From: Akkermansiaceae bacterium
GTDB taxonomy: Bacteria; Verrucomicrobiota; Verrucomicrobiia; Verrucomicrobiales; Akkermansiaceae
Direction of reading: 5' to 3'
DNA: 58,849 nt
Assembly (NCBI GenBank): GCA_025457665.1
Contig: JALOTY010000015.1
Span: forward strand, 1 to 58,849
Below are positions 9,110 to 18,052 of the stretch, piece after piece. Made by a program: the position numbers and the translations under genes. A model generated the notes under the pieces. That model was not told the DNA's origin. It worked only from the letters and a program-made list of their open reading frames with translations, and did no database searches. How positions within the stretch are numbered: position 1 is the stretch's first letter; every line of letters starts with the position of its first letter.

Positions 9110-9898
9110 GTGGCGGAGTTTCGGGCAAGGATGACGGGCGGGGAAATCGATTGGATCGAGGAGTTGGGCAGGCAGTTCAAACAACGCCGCGATCCATGGC
9201 TTGCTTTGGAAGGTCAGCGCGCGGTGGAAGCTGCTCTGGCGGGTTGGTGGGACGTGAAGGTCATCCTTGCCGCCGAAGATTGCGAGTGGACGCCGCCGCT
9301 GTGGAGCGGACTGGAGCTGACCCGCATGGAGCGGGCGGAACTCGTGGAAATCGCTGGTCCGGGGTTTCAAGGCGGAGTCATCGGTCTCGCCGCGCTGCCG
9401 GAGGAGCGTGCCGAGGTGGTGAAACTGTTAGGTGAAACTCCGCCCGATGCGCTGGTGGTCATTTGTCCGCATCTGGCAAATGCGGCCCATGCCGGGGCGA
9501 TCCTTCGGAATGCCTCGGCGCTGGGTGCCTGCGGGGTTCTTTTCGGCGATGCCGGGGTGTCGCCCTACGAACGCGAAGCCGTGAGTGCCTCGGCAGGGGC
9601 GCTTTTCCGGATTCCGGTGCGGGTGGCCGATGGCGGACTGATCCTCCGTTGCCTGAAGGCCGCACGTTTTCACATGGTGGGCGCGGATTCCGGTCCCGAG
9701 GCATGGCGGGATCTGGGTGGCGTGAAGTACGAGGATCGTCGTAGAGCCTTGGTGATCGGCTCCGAAGTCCATGGTTTGGATGCCTTCTGGCGTCGGGGCT
9801 GCGATGAACTTGTCCGCATCCCCGGGGTCTCCGGTGTTGATTCCCTCGACCCGGCCGCCGCGACTGCCCTTTTGCTCTGGCAGATGGGGCGGCGATGA
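9110..9898 (+). CDS. TrmH/SpoU-family RNA 2'-O-methyltransferase
   Basis: The 262-residue protein has the three SPOUT motifs of the TrmH family: motif 1 as NAAHAGAILRNASALG, motif 2 as LVIGSEVHGLD and motif 3 as IPGVSGVDSLDPAAATALLL. The Arg of motif 1 and the Glu of motif 2 are present. In motif 3 the common SLN is SLD, a conservative departure worth noting. The N-terminal ~110 residues look like the substrate-binding domain of TrmH-type enzymes (ALEGQRAVEAAL). Such proteins methylate a ribose in tRNA or rRNA using SAM. The target nucleotide cannot be inferred. GTG at 9110 is the chosen start; an ATG at 9131 is also possible. Confidence 0.88.
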   Translation: MAEFRARMTGGEIDWIEELGRQFKQRRDPWLALEGQRAVEAALAGWWDVKVILAAEDCEWTPPLWSGLELTRMERAELVEIAGPGFQGGVIGLAALPEERAEVVKLLGETPPDALVVICPHLANAAHAGAILRNASALGACGVLFGDAGVSPYEREAVSASAGALFRIPVRVADGGLILRCLKAARFHMVGADSGPEAWRDLGGVKYEDRRRALVIGSEVHGLDAFWRRGCDELVRIPGVSGVDSLDPAAATALLLWQMGRR

Positions 9899-9971
9899 AT
9901 GATCCGGAGCAGTAATGGTTCAAACGATAGGGCTTGTCAGTTCCTTGCCATGCCGGGAGCCTGAGGGGGCC

Positions 9972-12398
9972 GTGAAACCCATCCTCTGCCTTGTTTTCCT
10001 TTTCCTCGCCTGTGTCGCGGGGGCTGCCGAGCGTGAGAATTTTGACCGGGAGTGGAAGTTCCGGAAGGCTGATCCCGAATCGGGAAATCCTGCCCTGCCG
10101 GATTTCGATGATGCGGATTGGAGGGTGGTGAACCTGCCGCATGATTGGGGAATCGAGGGGCCTTTCAGCATGGATCTGCCGAATCGGACCGGGCGGCTTC
10201 CGTGGGCGGGCATCGGTTGGTATCGCAAGAGCTTTGAGGTCGCCGCAGAGGATCGGGGCAAGAGGCTTTATCTCGACTTCGATGGGGCCATGTCCCAGCC
10301 GGTGGTGCATGTGAATGGCAAGCCTGCTGGTGAGTGGGCCTATGGCTACAACTCCTTTCGCATTGATCTCACGCCGCACCTGAATTTCGGCGGGAAGAAT
10401 ACCGTGGCGGTGAGATTGGACAATCTTGCCGATTCCTCCCGCTGGTATCCGGGAGGCGGGATTTATCGCCATGTCTGGCTGGTGAAGGCAGGACCAATTC
10501 ACTTCGCCCATCACGGGATTTTTGCGAGGTCGGAAAACATCGATGGGGACAAAGCTGAGCTTGTTGTCACCGCCGAAATCGATGGTGCTGCCGAGGGCTT
10601 GCAGATCCGGCATCGACTGCTGGACCGCGAGGGCAAGGTGGTGGCGGAGGCGCAGTCGGCAGCGGCCGAAGTGAGGCTCGTGGTGAAATCGCCGAAATTG
10701 TGGGATCTGGACTCCCCCTATCTTTATCTTTTGCGCAGTGAGTTGATGCGGGACGCGGAGGTCCTCGATGCCGAGGAAATCCCGATTGGGATCCGTTCTG
10801 CGGAATGGAAATCGGACGGATTCTATCTCAATGGCAGGCGGGTGACGATTCAGGGCGTCTGCAATCACCATGACCTCGGGGCGATAGGGGCGGCATTTCA
10901 CCTTCGCGCGGCGGAGCGGCAGTTGGAATTGCTCAAGGAAATGGGCTGCAACTCCATCCGCACCGCCCACAATCCTCCGGCGCCGCAGTTGTTGGATCTC
11001 TGCGACCGAATGGGCATCCTGGTGCTCAATGAACTCTTCGATACCTGGACGAAGGCCAAGAAGCCAGGGGACTATCATCTCTTTTTCAAGGAATGGCATG
11101 AAAGGGACGTTGCGGCTTTTGTTCGCCGCGATCGCAACCATCCGAGTGTGATTGCCTGGAGCAGCGGCAACGAGCTGCCCGAGCAAAAGGATCCGGCGCT
11201 TGTCGGAGTGTCGCAGGAGTTGACACGGCTTTTCCGCAAACACGATCCGAGTCGCCCGATCACCCTCGGCATCAATCATCTCGGCGCCGCTTTGGGGCCC
11301 TTTGGCGAATCCGTGGACATCATCGGGCTCAACTATCCGGTCAAGGACCGCAGCATCTTCCGCAAGATCCGTGAGCGTCGTCCGAAAGTGCCATTGCTGA
11401 GTTCCGAGAGTTCCTCATGCATCAGCACGCGGGGCTTCTATCATTTTCCGATGAGCTGGAACAAGGCGGCGGGAATTTCCGGGTTCCAGATCAGTTCCTA
11501 TGAGGTTTACGCTCCCGGATGGGCGAATCGACCGGATCTCGACTTTGAGTTGTTAGATAAACATCCGGAGGTGGCGGGCGAATATGTGTGGACCGGTTTT
11601 GATTATTTCGGCGAGCCGACGCCTTTCAATGACGACAGCAGCATCGCCCTGAATTTCAACAACGAGGGTGTGGCAAAGAAGGCGATGGAGGAGTTCCGCA
11701 GGCTGGGTGGAGCGGCACCATCGAGGTCGTCTTATTTCGGCATTCTGGATTTGGCGGGTTTCCCCAAGGATCGATACTTCCTCTATCAGTCCCGCTGGCG
11801 GCGGGATCATCCGATGGCCCACCTTCTGCCGCACTGGAACTGGCCGGGGCGGGAAGGCGAGGTCACTCCGGTGCATGTTTTCACCTCGGGCGATGAGGCC
11901 GAGCTTTTCCTGAATGGCAAATCCTTGGGGCGAAAGAAGAAGGAGGCGTATCAGTATCGGCTGGTCTGGGAGGATGTGGTTTATGAACCGGGCAGTCTCA
12001 CCGTGAAGACATGGAAAGATGGCAAGCCGTGGGCGGAGGCGGATCGATCCACCACCGGTCCGGCTTCGAAAGTCCGGGCGACGGCGGATCGGTCCGAAAT
12101 CCGCGCCGACGGTCGTGATCTTTCCTACATCACCCTGGCCGTGGTGGACGAGGCCGGGCGGGTGGTTCCGGATGCGATGCATCGGCTGCGTTTCAAGGTC
12201 CGTGGACCGATCGAAATCGCCGGGGTGTGCAATGGGGACCCCACCAACCTGGAAAACATGCAGGGCGACACTCTGCCGGCCTTTCATGGGCTTTGTCAGG
12301 TGGTGCTGCGGGGAATCGTGGGCGGGACGGGCGAGGGCGTGCTGGAGGTGGAAGCGGAAGCCCTGCCGGGGACGAGCGTGAAAGTGGTCACACGTTGA
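9972..12398 (+). CDS. secreted GH2 beta-galactosidase-like glycoside hydrolase
   Basis: The 808-residue product starts with a signal peptide (VKPILCLVFLFLACVAGA) from a GTG preceded by GAGGGGG. The order of domains is sugar-binding jelly roll (NFDREWKF, NLPHDWGIEGPF, GWYRKSFEV), an Ig-like domain, and a TIM barrel with NSIRTAHNP. The acid/base Glu is E401 in WSSGNEL and the probable nucleophile is E479 in LLSSESSS. Beyond residue ~600 lie a DUF4982-like region (AELFLNGKSLG) and an invasin-like Ig domain, the architecture seen in Bacteroides and Verrucomicrobia beta-galactosidases. It would act on galactosides in the periplasm or outside. Linked substrates are unknown. Confidence 0.9.
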   Translation: MKPILCLVFLFLACVAGAAERENFDREWKFRKADPESGNPALPDFDDADWRVVNLPHDWGIEGPFSMDLPNRTGRLPWAGIGWYRKSFEVAAEDRGKRLYLDFDGAMSQPVVHVNGKPAGEWAYGYNSFRIDLTPHLNFGGKNTVAVRLDNLADSSRWYPGGGIYRHVWLVKAGPIHFAHHGIFARSENIDGDKAELVVTAEIDGAAEGLQIRHRLLDREGKVVAEAQSAAAEVRLVVKSPKLWDLDSPYLYLLRSELMRDAEVLDAEEIPIGIRSAEWKSDGFYLNGRRVTIQGVCNHHDLGAIGAAFHLRAAERQLELLKEMGCNSIRTAHNPPAPQLLDLCDRMGILVLNELFDTWTKAKKPGDYHLFFKEWHERDVAAFVRRDRNHPSVIAWSSGNELPEQKDPALVGVSQELTRLFRKHDPSRPITLGINHLGAALGPFGESVDIIGLNYPVKDRSIFRKIRERRPKVPLLSSESSSCISTRGFYHFPMSWNKAAGISGFQISSYEVYAPGWANRPDLDFELLDKHPEVAGEYVWTGFDYFGEPTPFNDDSSIALNFNNEGVAKKAMEEFRRLGGAAPSRSSYFGILDLAGFPKDRYFLYQSRWRRDHPMAHLLPHWNWPGREGEVTPVHVFTSGDEAELFLNGKSLGRKKKEAYQYRLVWEDVVYEPGSLTVKTWKDGKPWAEADRSTTGPASKVRATADRSEIRADGRDLSYITLAVVDEAGRVVPDAMHRLRFKVRGPIEIAGVCNGDPTNLENMQGDTLPAFHGLCQVVLRGIVGGTGEGVLEVEAEALPGTSVKVVTR

Positions 12399-12478
12399 CA
12401 GGGGAAAGGGCGGGAAAGGGCGGGGAAGGGTGGATTCGGGGTTGATGCCGGGAGGGGGATGGTCAACAAGGGGGCGAG

Positions 12479-13732
12479 ATGAAGATCCTGGTGGTCGGCA
12501 AAGGGGGGCGTGAGCACGCGTTGGTGAGGGCCTTGGGCGAAGCGCCCGGGGCTCCGGAGTTGTTTTGTTTTCCCGGCAGCGATGCCATTTTGCGGATGGC
12601 CAAACCCGTCGAAGCGGACGGGCTTGAAGGGCTGATTTCCTGGATGGTGGAAAACGGCGTAGACCTCTGCGTCGCCGGGGAAGAGAGCTATCTGGTGAAA
12701 GGGGAAGGCCTCGCAAACCTCTGCAAAAAGGCGGGAATTCCTTGTTGGGGACCGCCGCGGGAGTCGGCGCAGCTCGAGGCATCGAAGGCTTTCGCCAAGG
12801 CCTTTTTGGAACGCCACGGGATCCCGACGGGTAAAGCGGTGACCGTGGGCCATGCCGATGAGGCAAGGGCGGCGATAGACGGGGTTTATCCGGTGGTCTT
12901 GAAGTTCGATGGTCTCGCTGCAGGCAAGGGAGTGGCGGTGTGTCAAAAGGCGGAGGAGGCCGAGGCTTTCCTGGATGAAGTGCTCGTCCAGCGCCGCTTC
13001 GGCCCCGGGGATCTTCTTGTGGAGGAATGCCTCACGGGTCCGGAGGTATCGATCTTTGCGGCGGTGGTGGATGACCGCTATCTCGTTTTCACTCCGGCAC
13101 GGGACTACAAGCGCCTGGGCGATGGCGATGAGGGACCGAACACCGGCGGAATGGGTGCGGTGGCAAGTCGGCAACTCGTTTCCGCCGAGCTGATGCAGGT
13201 GATCGATGAATCGATCATCGCCCCGACCATCGCAGGGCTGGCGAAGGACGGCTTGCCTTACCGCGGTTTCCTTTACTTCGGGCTGATGCTGACGCCGGAC
13301 GGGCCGAAAGTGATCGAATACAACTGCCGTTTCGGCGATCCGGAGTGCCAGGCGGTGATGCCCTTGGTCCACGGCGATCTGGCTTCCTTCTGTCTCGCCG
13401 GGGCGAAGGGTGAGTTTGCGCCGGAGTTGTTGAAATTCGATGAAGGCTGGAGCGTCTGCGTCGTTCTGGCGTCGGCCGGCTATCCGGAAACCTCGCGGTC
13501 GGGCGATGTCATTCAGGGCATCGATGCGGCGGGTCGTGTGGATCATGCCGGAACCCGGCTGAATGCGTCGGGCGAGTGGGAAACCCATGGCGGTCGAGTG
13601 TTGGCGGTGGTGGCCGGCGCTGCCGGGCGGGCCGAAGCGGTGGCCAAGGCACATGCGGCGGCGGATCGGATTTCATTCGACGGGATGCAGCGGCGACGCG
13701 ATATCGGGCTCCTCCATTTCGAAGCATCATGA
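12479..13732 (+). CDS. purD: phosphoribosylamine-glycine ligase
   Basis: PurD (GAR synthetase) joins phosphoribosylamine and glycine with ATP in step two of purine synthesis. The 417-residue protein has the N-terminal GKGGREHALVRAL, the ATP-grasp motif KFDGLAAGKGV, the GDEGPNTGGMGA loop and the metal-binding NCRFGDPECQ near residue 285. Length fits the family. The stop overlaps the start of pyrR by ATGA, so the purine and pyrimidine genes are probably cotranscribed. The upstream 80 bases are a G-rich purine tract with no recognised riboswitch. Confidence 0.97.
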   Translation: MKILVVGKGGREHALVRALGEAPGAPELFCFPGSDAILRMAKPVEADGLEGLISWMVENGVDLCVAGEESYLVKGEGLANLCKKAGIPCWGPPRESAQLEASKAFAKAFLERHGIPTGKAVTVGHADEARAAIDGVYPVVLKFDGLAAGKGVAVCQKAEEAEAFLDEVLVQRRFGPGDLLVEECLTGPEVSIFAAVVDDRYLVFTPARDYKRLGDGDEGPNTGGMGAVASRQLVSAELMQVIDESIIAPTIAGLAKDGLPYRGFLYFGLMLTPDGPKVIEYNCRFGDPECQAVMPLVHGDLASFCLAGAKGEFAPELLKFDEGWSVCVVLASAGYPETSRSGDVIQGIDAAGRVDHAGTRLNASGEWETHGGRVLAVVAGAAGRAEAVAKAHAAADRISFDGMQRRRDIGLLHFEAS

Positions 13733-14250
13733 ACCGTACACTCGACGCCGAGGCCATCGAAGCCGGAATCCAGGAGTTGGCCCGTCAGATCCGGGCGACG
13801 CTGGGCGATGAACCTATCGCTCTCGTCGGCATCCGCAGTCGAGGTGATGAGGTGGCGGAAAGGCTTTGCCGGGTGCTTTCTGAAGACGATCCCGACCTGA
13901 TGCTCGGGGTGTTGGACATCTCGCTCTACCGGGATGATTACGAGCACCTCCACGAGAACCCGCAGCTTCAGGGCAGCGAGATCGATTTCGAGATCGAAGC
14001 CACCCGCATCGTGCTGGTGGACGATGTCCTTTTCACCGGACGGACGATCCGTGCGGCGCTGGATGCGCTTTGCGATTACGGTCGGCCCGGGCGGATCGAA
14101 CTGGCCGTGCTGATCGATCGCGGGCATCGGGAAATGCCAATCCAGGCGGACTTTGTCGGCATCCGCCTGGAGACATCGCGCCACGATCATGTGTATGTTT
14201 CGCTGGAGGGCACCGACGGAGAGGACAAGATCGAGATCAAACCCGCGTGA
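13729..14250 (+). CDS. pyrR: PyrR bifunctional pyrimidine regulator / uracil phosphoribosyltransferase
   Basis: The 173-residue protein has the PRPP-binding motif VLVDDVLFTGRTIRAALDAL and the PyrR-specific DRGHREMPIQADFVG, with LYRDDYEH in the flexible loop. PyrR in Bacillus binds pyr mRNA leaders and also converts uracil and PRPP to UMP. The start overlaps the purD stop and its own stop overlaps the next GTG, so it sits in the middle of an operon that includes pyrB. I did not find an obvious PyrR-binding anti-antiterminator hairpin in the tight junctions, so regulation by RNA binding here is unproven. Confidence 0.95.
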   Translation: MNRTLDAEAIEAGIQELARQIRATLGDEPIALVGIRSRGDEVAERLCRVLSEDDPDLMLGVLDISLYRDDYEHLHENPQLQGSEIDFEIEATRIVLVDDVLFTGRTIRAALDALCDYGRPGRIELAVLIDRGHREMPIQADFVGIRLETSRHDHVYVSLEGTDGEDKIEIKPA

Positions 14251-14924
14251 CACCCCTTCCGCAACGCCGCAAGAGTGCCGAGGAGCTCGCTGCGCTGCGA
14301 GCATCGCTGGGTATTCCCGAGACGGCGGAAACGGCAGCGGCACCTGTGGCAGCGGAGGAAACCGCTCCGGCGGCGGCATTCGAAGCTGTGGAGCCCGAGC
14401 CGGTGATCCATGATTCGCCTCCGCGGCTCAGGGTTTCGAAGTCCTTGCGGAAGTCCGAGCAAGTCCCGATCGAGCCGCGTCCGCGGGCGGTGGCGGCATC
14501 GGGAAAACTGCCGGCACGACGCCGCAGCGAAAGAGAGCTGCGCCAGATCCAGCAAAGCAGCGGACCTCCGACGATCGATCCCGCGCAACGATTGATGCGG
14601 ATGGAACTGCGCTGGTGGGGGGTGTTAGGCGTGTATCTGGTTTCCTTTGCCGGGCCCTTGTTTGCCCTGATCGGGATCCTCTCTTCCCATGCGCAGCCCA
14701 TGGATCTGCCGCGCTGGTGGGGCGACGTGGTTTTTGCCGAATCGGCGCGTCAGACCTGGATGTTTGCCACGGCGGCGGGCGTGTTGCTGATGCTGCTTTC
14801 GGCAGGCTGGCTGACCCTTTTCAAGAAACGGGCCGCTCACCATGCGGCTCTTCTGACCATTGCCGCAGTGCTTGTCCTCACTGCCGGAATCCTCTATTTC
14901 TTCCCCGAAATCCATGGCACGTAA
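14247..14924 (+). CDS. unrecognised membrane protein between pyrR and pyrB
   Basis: I do not recognise this 225-residue protein. Its GTG start overlaps the pyrR stop (GTGA) and its end overlaps pyrB by 11 bases, so it is locked into the pyrimidine operon. The first ~115 residues are rich in Ala, Glu, Pro and Arg, low in complexity and likely disordered (AAAPVAAEETAPAAAFEAVE). Three membrane helices follow: WWGVLGVYLVSFAGPLFALI, a second around MFATAAGVLLMLLSAGWLTL and a third at ALLTIAAVLVLTAGILYFF. A positively charged segment between helices suggests a cytoplasmic N-terminus. It could anchor or regulate a complex, but nothing in the sequence shows a catalytic function. Confidence 0.72.
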   Translation: MTPLPQRRKSAEELAALRASLGIPETAETAAAPVAAEETAPAAAFEAVEPEPVIHDSPPRLRVSKSLRKSEQVPIEPRPRAVAASGKLPARRRSERELRQIQQSSGPPTIDPAQRLMRMELRWWGVLGVYLVSFAGPLFALIGILSSHAQPMDLPRWWGDVVFAESARQTWMFATAAGVLLMLLSAGWLTLFKKRAAHHAALLTIAAVLVLTAGILYFFPEIHGT

Positions 14925-15849
14925 GGATCTGCTCGAACTGGCCCATCTCGAACGCGAGGAAATCGACCGTATCCTCGATCAGGCCGTGCCGTTCAAGGAG
15001 CTGTTCACCCGGTCGGTGAAAAAAGTCCCGGCGCTGAAGGGCAAATCGGTGTTGATGCTCTTTTACGAGCCATCGACGCGCACCCACTCGTCCTTCGAAG
15101 TGGCGGCGAAACGATTGTCGGCCGATGTCACCAACTTCGATGTCCCGCATTCCTCGGTGGTGAAGGGGGAGTCGGTGCGGGAAACGGTCGAGACCCTCCA
15201 GGCCATGCGGACCGACTACATCGTCGTGAGGCATGGTCGCAGCGGCTTGCCGGCCATGATCGCGCGGCAGACGCGGGCGAGTGTGATCAATGCGGGCGAT
15301 GGTGCCCATGCCCACCCGACGCAGGGTCTGTTAGATGCCTTCACGCTGAAGGAGGTTTTCCCGGATCCGGCGGGGCGGCGGGTCTTGATTGTGGGCGATG
15401 TGCTGCACAGTCGTGTGGCGCGATCGACCTGCAACGTCTTCCGCCGACTCGGTGCGGAGGTGGCATTTCTTGGTCCCGGCTCCTTGCTGCCGAAGCATGG
15501 GGCGGAAGGGGTGCGGAGGTTCACCGACTACCGTGAAGCCATGGCCTGGGGACCGGAGGTGATGTATCTCCTGCGGGTGCAGATGGAGCGGCAGGATGTG
15601 CAGTATTTCCCGAGTTTGAGGGAATATCATCGGGTCTATGGTGTGACCCGCGAGCGTCTGGCGGAGCTGGATGACAAGGGCATCTGGCTGATGCATCCGG
15701 GCCCGGTGAATCGCGGCGTGGAACTGTGTGATGAAGCGATGGATTACGGTCGCAGCCTGATCAATCGACAGGTGGAAAACGGCATCGCCGTCCGCATGTC
15801 CGTCCTCTACACCCTCAAGCCCGGAAGTGAAAACCCGGCAAGCGATTGA
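14914..15849 (+). CDS. pyrB: aspartate carbamoyltransferase catalytic subunit
   Basis: PyrB condenses carbamoyl phosphate and aspartate, the committed step of pyrimidine synthesis. The 311-residue protein has the carbamoyl phosphate site YEPSTRTHSSFE, the mobile loop SVVKGESVRETVETL, and the aspartate-side motifs INAGDGAHAHPTQGLLDAFT and MHPGPVNRGVEL. The carbamoyl phosphate loop has STRTHSS where STRTRTS is common, still retaining the Ser-Thr-Arg-Thr core. It is the catalytic type without a nearby pyrI, consistent with PyrR-containing operons in which ATCase is often associated with pyrC; no pyrC is present in this window. The ATG at 14914 lies inside the upstream gene's end. Confidence 0.96.
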   Translation: MARKDLLELAHLEREEIDRILDQAVPFKELFTRSVKKVPALKGKSVLMLFYEPSTRTHSSFEVAAKRLSADVTNFDVPHSSVVKGESVRETVETLQAMRTDYIVVRHGRSGLPAMIARQTRASVINAGDGAHAHPTQGLLDAFTLKEVFPDPAGRRVLIVGDVLHSRVARSTCNVFRRLGAEVAFLGPGSLLPKHGAEGVRRFTDYREAMAWGPEVMYLLRVQMERQDVQYFPSLREYHRVYGVTRERLAELDDKGIWLMHPGPVNRGVELCDEAMDYGRSLINRQVENGIAVRMSVLYTLKPGSENPASD

Positions 15850-15852
15850 GCG

Positions 15853-15866
15853 GGTGAAATTTCACC
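15853..15866. promoter_or_regulatory. perfect 14-bp palindrome between pyrB and the PNP gene
   Basis: GGTGAAATTTCACC is a perfect inverted repeat lying 4 bases after the pyrB stop and 47 bases before the purine nucleoside phosphorylase start. It could be a dimer operator or the stem of a weak hairpin; there is no T-tract directly after it, so a simple intrinsic terminator is unlikely. A single such palindrome can occur by chance. Confidence 0.35.
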
Positions 15867-15913
15867 GTGATTCCGGGTTTCCCGAAGTCGGTGGAATCGT
15901 GTAGTCATCGGCC

Positions 15914-16654
15914 ATGAAAGGTCGCGTGGGCTTGGTGTTGGGATCCGGATTGGGATCGATGGTCGATGAGATCGAAGTCGAAGAAAGCATCGATTTCGCT
16001 GCGGCGGGCTTGCCGGTTTCTGGGGTAGCGGGGCATCGGGGGGCGATGGTGCTGGGGAAAATCGATGGAGTCCCGGCGGTGGTCATGTGTGGGCGGGTTC
16101 ATCTTTACGAGGGGCACCGGGCCAGTGATGTCACGGCGGGCGTCCGCTGGATGGCCGAGCGCGGGGTGGAAACATTGGTGCTGACCAATGCTGCGGGAAG
16201 CTTGCGGGATGATTTGCCCCCGGGGTCGTGGATGCGGATCACGGACCATCTCAATCTCACCGGGACCTCTCCGCTGGAAGGCGGGCCGAATTTCCAGGAC
16301 ATGACGGGGGCTTACGATGCGGCGGGCGGTCGCAGGCTTCAGGAGATCGCCACGGCTCAGGGCTGGGTGCTGGGCGAGGGGGTGTATGCGGGCCTGCGCG
16401 GGCCGCAGTACGAGACCCCGGCGGAAATCCGGATGCTGCGGACCATGGGCGCGGATGCCGTGGGGATGAGCACGGTGCTGGAAACGATGGAGGCACGGCG
16501 GCTCGGGCTGAAGGTGGTGGGGCTTTCCTGTCTCACGAACTTCGGAGCCGGCATGCCGGGTGCCTGCCTGGACCATGCCGATGTGGTGCAAACCGGGAAA
16601 TCGGCGGCAGCGCGTATGATCGCGGTGCTCAAGGAATGGCTGCGGGAAATGTGA
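15914..16654 (+). CDS. purine nucleoside phosphorylase (trimeric type)
   Basis: The 246-residue protein has the phosphate-binding GLVLGSGLGSM at the N-terminus, SGVAGHRGAMVLG, CGRVHLYEGH and the LVLTNAAGSL strand, matching the trimeric PNP/MTAP family. GPQYETPAEIRMLRTMGADA and VGMSTVLETMEARRLGLKV are the substrate-side signatures. PNPs phosphorolyse purine (deoxy)nucleosides for salvage. The residue that discriminates inosine/guanosine from adenosine-type substrates cannot be assigned with confidence from reading. It is slightly shorter than the usual ~270 residues because the N-terminal helix is minimal. Its placement after pyrB groups salvage with synthesis genes. Confidence 0.92.
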   Translation: MKGRVGLVLGSGLGSMVDEIEVEESIDFAAAGLPVSGVAGHRGAMVLGKIDGVPAVVMCGRVHLYEGHRASDVTAGVRWMAERGVETLVLTNAAGSLRDDLPPGSWMRITDHLNLTGTSPLEGGPNFQDMTGAYDAAGGRRLQEIATAQGWVLGEGVYAGLRGPQYETPAEIRMLRTMGADAVGMSTVLETMEARRLGLKVVGLSCLTNFGAGMPGACLDHADVVQTGKSAAARMIAVLKEWLREM

Positions 16655-16721
16655 CGATTTCCCCCAAGCTCGGAATGGGCTTGGCGCTCTGCGGAGTGAG
16701 CGGCATGTTCGCGCCGCACGC

Positions 16722-18014
16722 ATGAAAGTGGTAACGTTTTCGGATGAGGAGTATGGGGATTTCATCGCCGGTCTGAATCGCCGCGCGGTTCCGGGTGATG
16801 AGGTTCGTGAAACGGTCGCAGGAATCATCCGCGAGGTGGCTGCGCGGGGCGATGAGGCCCTGGCGGGCTATGCCAAGCAGTTCGATGGCGTGGATTTCGA
16901 GCCCGGTGGCTGGAGGGTGAGTGAGGAAGAGTTTGCCACCGCGTCAAAGGAGACAGACGCAGCGACCAAGAAAGCAATCCGCGCCAGCCTGCGAAACATC
17001 ACCGACTTCGCCAAACACAGCCTGCGCAAGGACTGGTCCTTCCGGAATGCCGAGGGGGCCAAAGTGGGCGAGCGTTTCCTGCCCTTTGATCGGGTGGGTG
17101 TGTATGTCCCCGGCGGCAAGGCCCCCTTGGTTTCCACCGCGCTGATGACGGCCGGTTTCGCCAAGGCGGCGCGTGTGCCCGAAATCCTGGCGGCGACCCC
17201 CTGTGGCCCGGATGGGAAGGTGAATTCCGCTTTGCTCTTCGCCCTGAAATCAGCCGGGGTCAGCGAAGTGATCAAGATCGGCGGTGCCCAGGCCGTGGCG
17301 GCAATGGCCCTCGGCACGGCAAGCATCCGGCCGGTGGATCGGATCTTCGGCCCGGGAAACAAGTTTGTGGTCGAGGCGAAACGGCAGCTCGTCGGCGCGG
17401 TTTCCATCGATCTCCTCCCTGGTCCGAGCGAAATCCTCGTTCTGGCGGACAAGACGGGCGATGCGGTTTGCATTGCAGCCGACCTTCTCGCCCAAGCCGA
17501 GCACGGCGGCGATAGCTTGGTCGGCTTTGTGACCGATTCGAAGCGACTTCTCGATGCGGTGCTTAAGGAAATCGATACCCAAGCGGCGACTTTGAGCCGC
17601 GGCGAGTACATCAAGCAGGTCCTCGATCAATCGGCCTTTGCGGTGCTCGTGAAGAAATTCAAGGACGGCATCGCGATCTGCAATGATTTCGCACCCGAAC
17701 ACCTTTCCCTGATCTGTGAGGATGAGGCGAAGCGGGTGAAACAGGTCCGCACGGCGGGAGCGATCTACCTTGGCAACCTTTCACCGGTGGCAGTGGGCGA
17801 TTTCCTCGCGGGTCCCAGCCACACGCTGCCCACCGGCGGGGCGGGCCGCTCGTTTTCCGGACTGCGGGCCGATCAGTTCCAGCGGCGCACCAGCATCGTG
17901 AAGCTCGATGCCAAGGCGGTCCGTCGTTCGCTTCCGCACGTCGAGGCCTTTGCCCGGGTGGAAGGTCTCGATGCCCACGGCCGCTCCGTGGCGGTGCGGG
18001 TGGTGCATCGTTGA
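16722..18014 (+). CDS. hisD: histidinol dehydrogenase
   Basis: HisD oxidises histidinol to histidine with two NAD in the last two steps of the pathway. The 430-residue protein contains VGVYVPGGKAPLVSTALM, KIGGAQAVAAMALG, DRIFGPGNKFV, GPSEILVLADKTG, the zinc-ligand region DLLAQAEHGGDS, and the catalytic NDFAPEHLSL and GPSHTLPTGGAGRSFSGL. All expected histidines and glutamate are present. Length fits. It stands alone from other his genes except hisA 4.4 kb downstream, so the histidine genes are dispersed. The stop overlaps an in-frame TTG of the next reading frame. Confidence 0.96.
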   Translation: MKVVTFSDEEYGDFIAGLNRRAVPGDEVRETVAGIIREVAARGDEALAGYAKQFDGVDFEPGGWRVSEEEFATASKETDAATKKAIRASLRNITDFAKHSLRKDWSFRNAEGAKVGERFLPFDRVGVYVPGGKAPLVSTALMTAGFAKAARVPEILAATPCGPDGKVNSALLFALKSAGVSEVIKIGGAQAVAAMALGTASIRPVDRIFGPGNKFVVEAKRQLVGAVSIDLLPGPSEILVLADKTGDAVCIAADLLAQAEHGGDSLVGFVTDSKRLLDAVLKEIDTQAATLSRGEYIKQVLDQSAFAVLVKKFKDGIAICNDFAPEHLSLICEDEAKRVKQVRTAGAIYLGNLSPVAVGDFLAGPSHTLPTGGAGRSFSGLRADQFQRRTSIVKLDAKAVRRSLPHVEAFARVEGLDAHGRSVAVRVVHR

Positions 18015-18052
18015 CAAGCCTTCAAGCCGGGGGAAACTTCGGTTCCGAAGGC

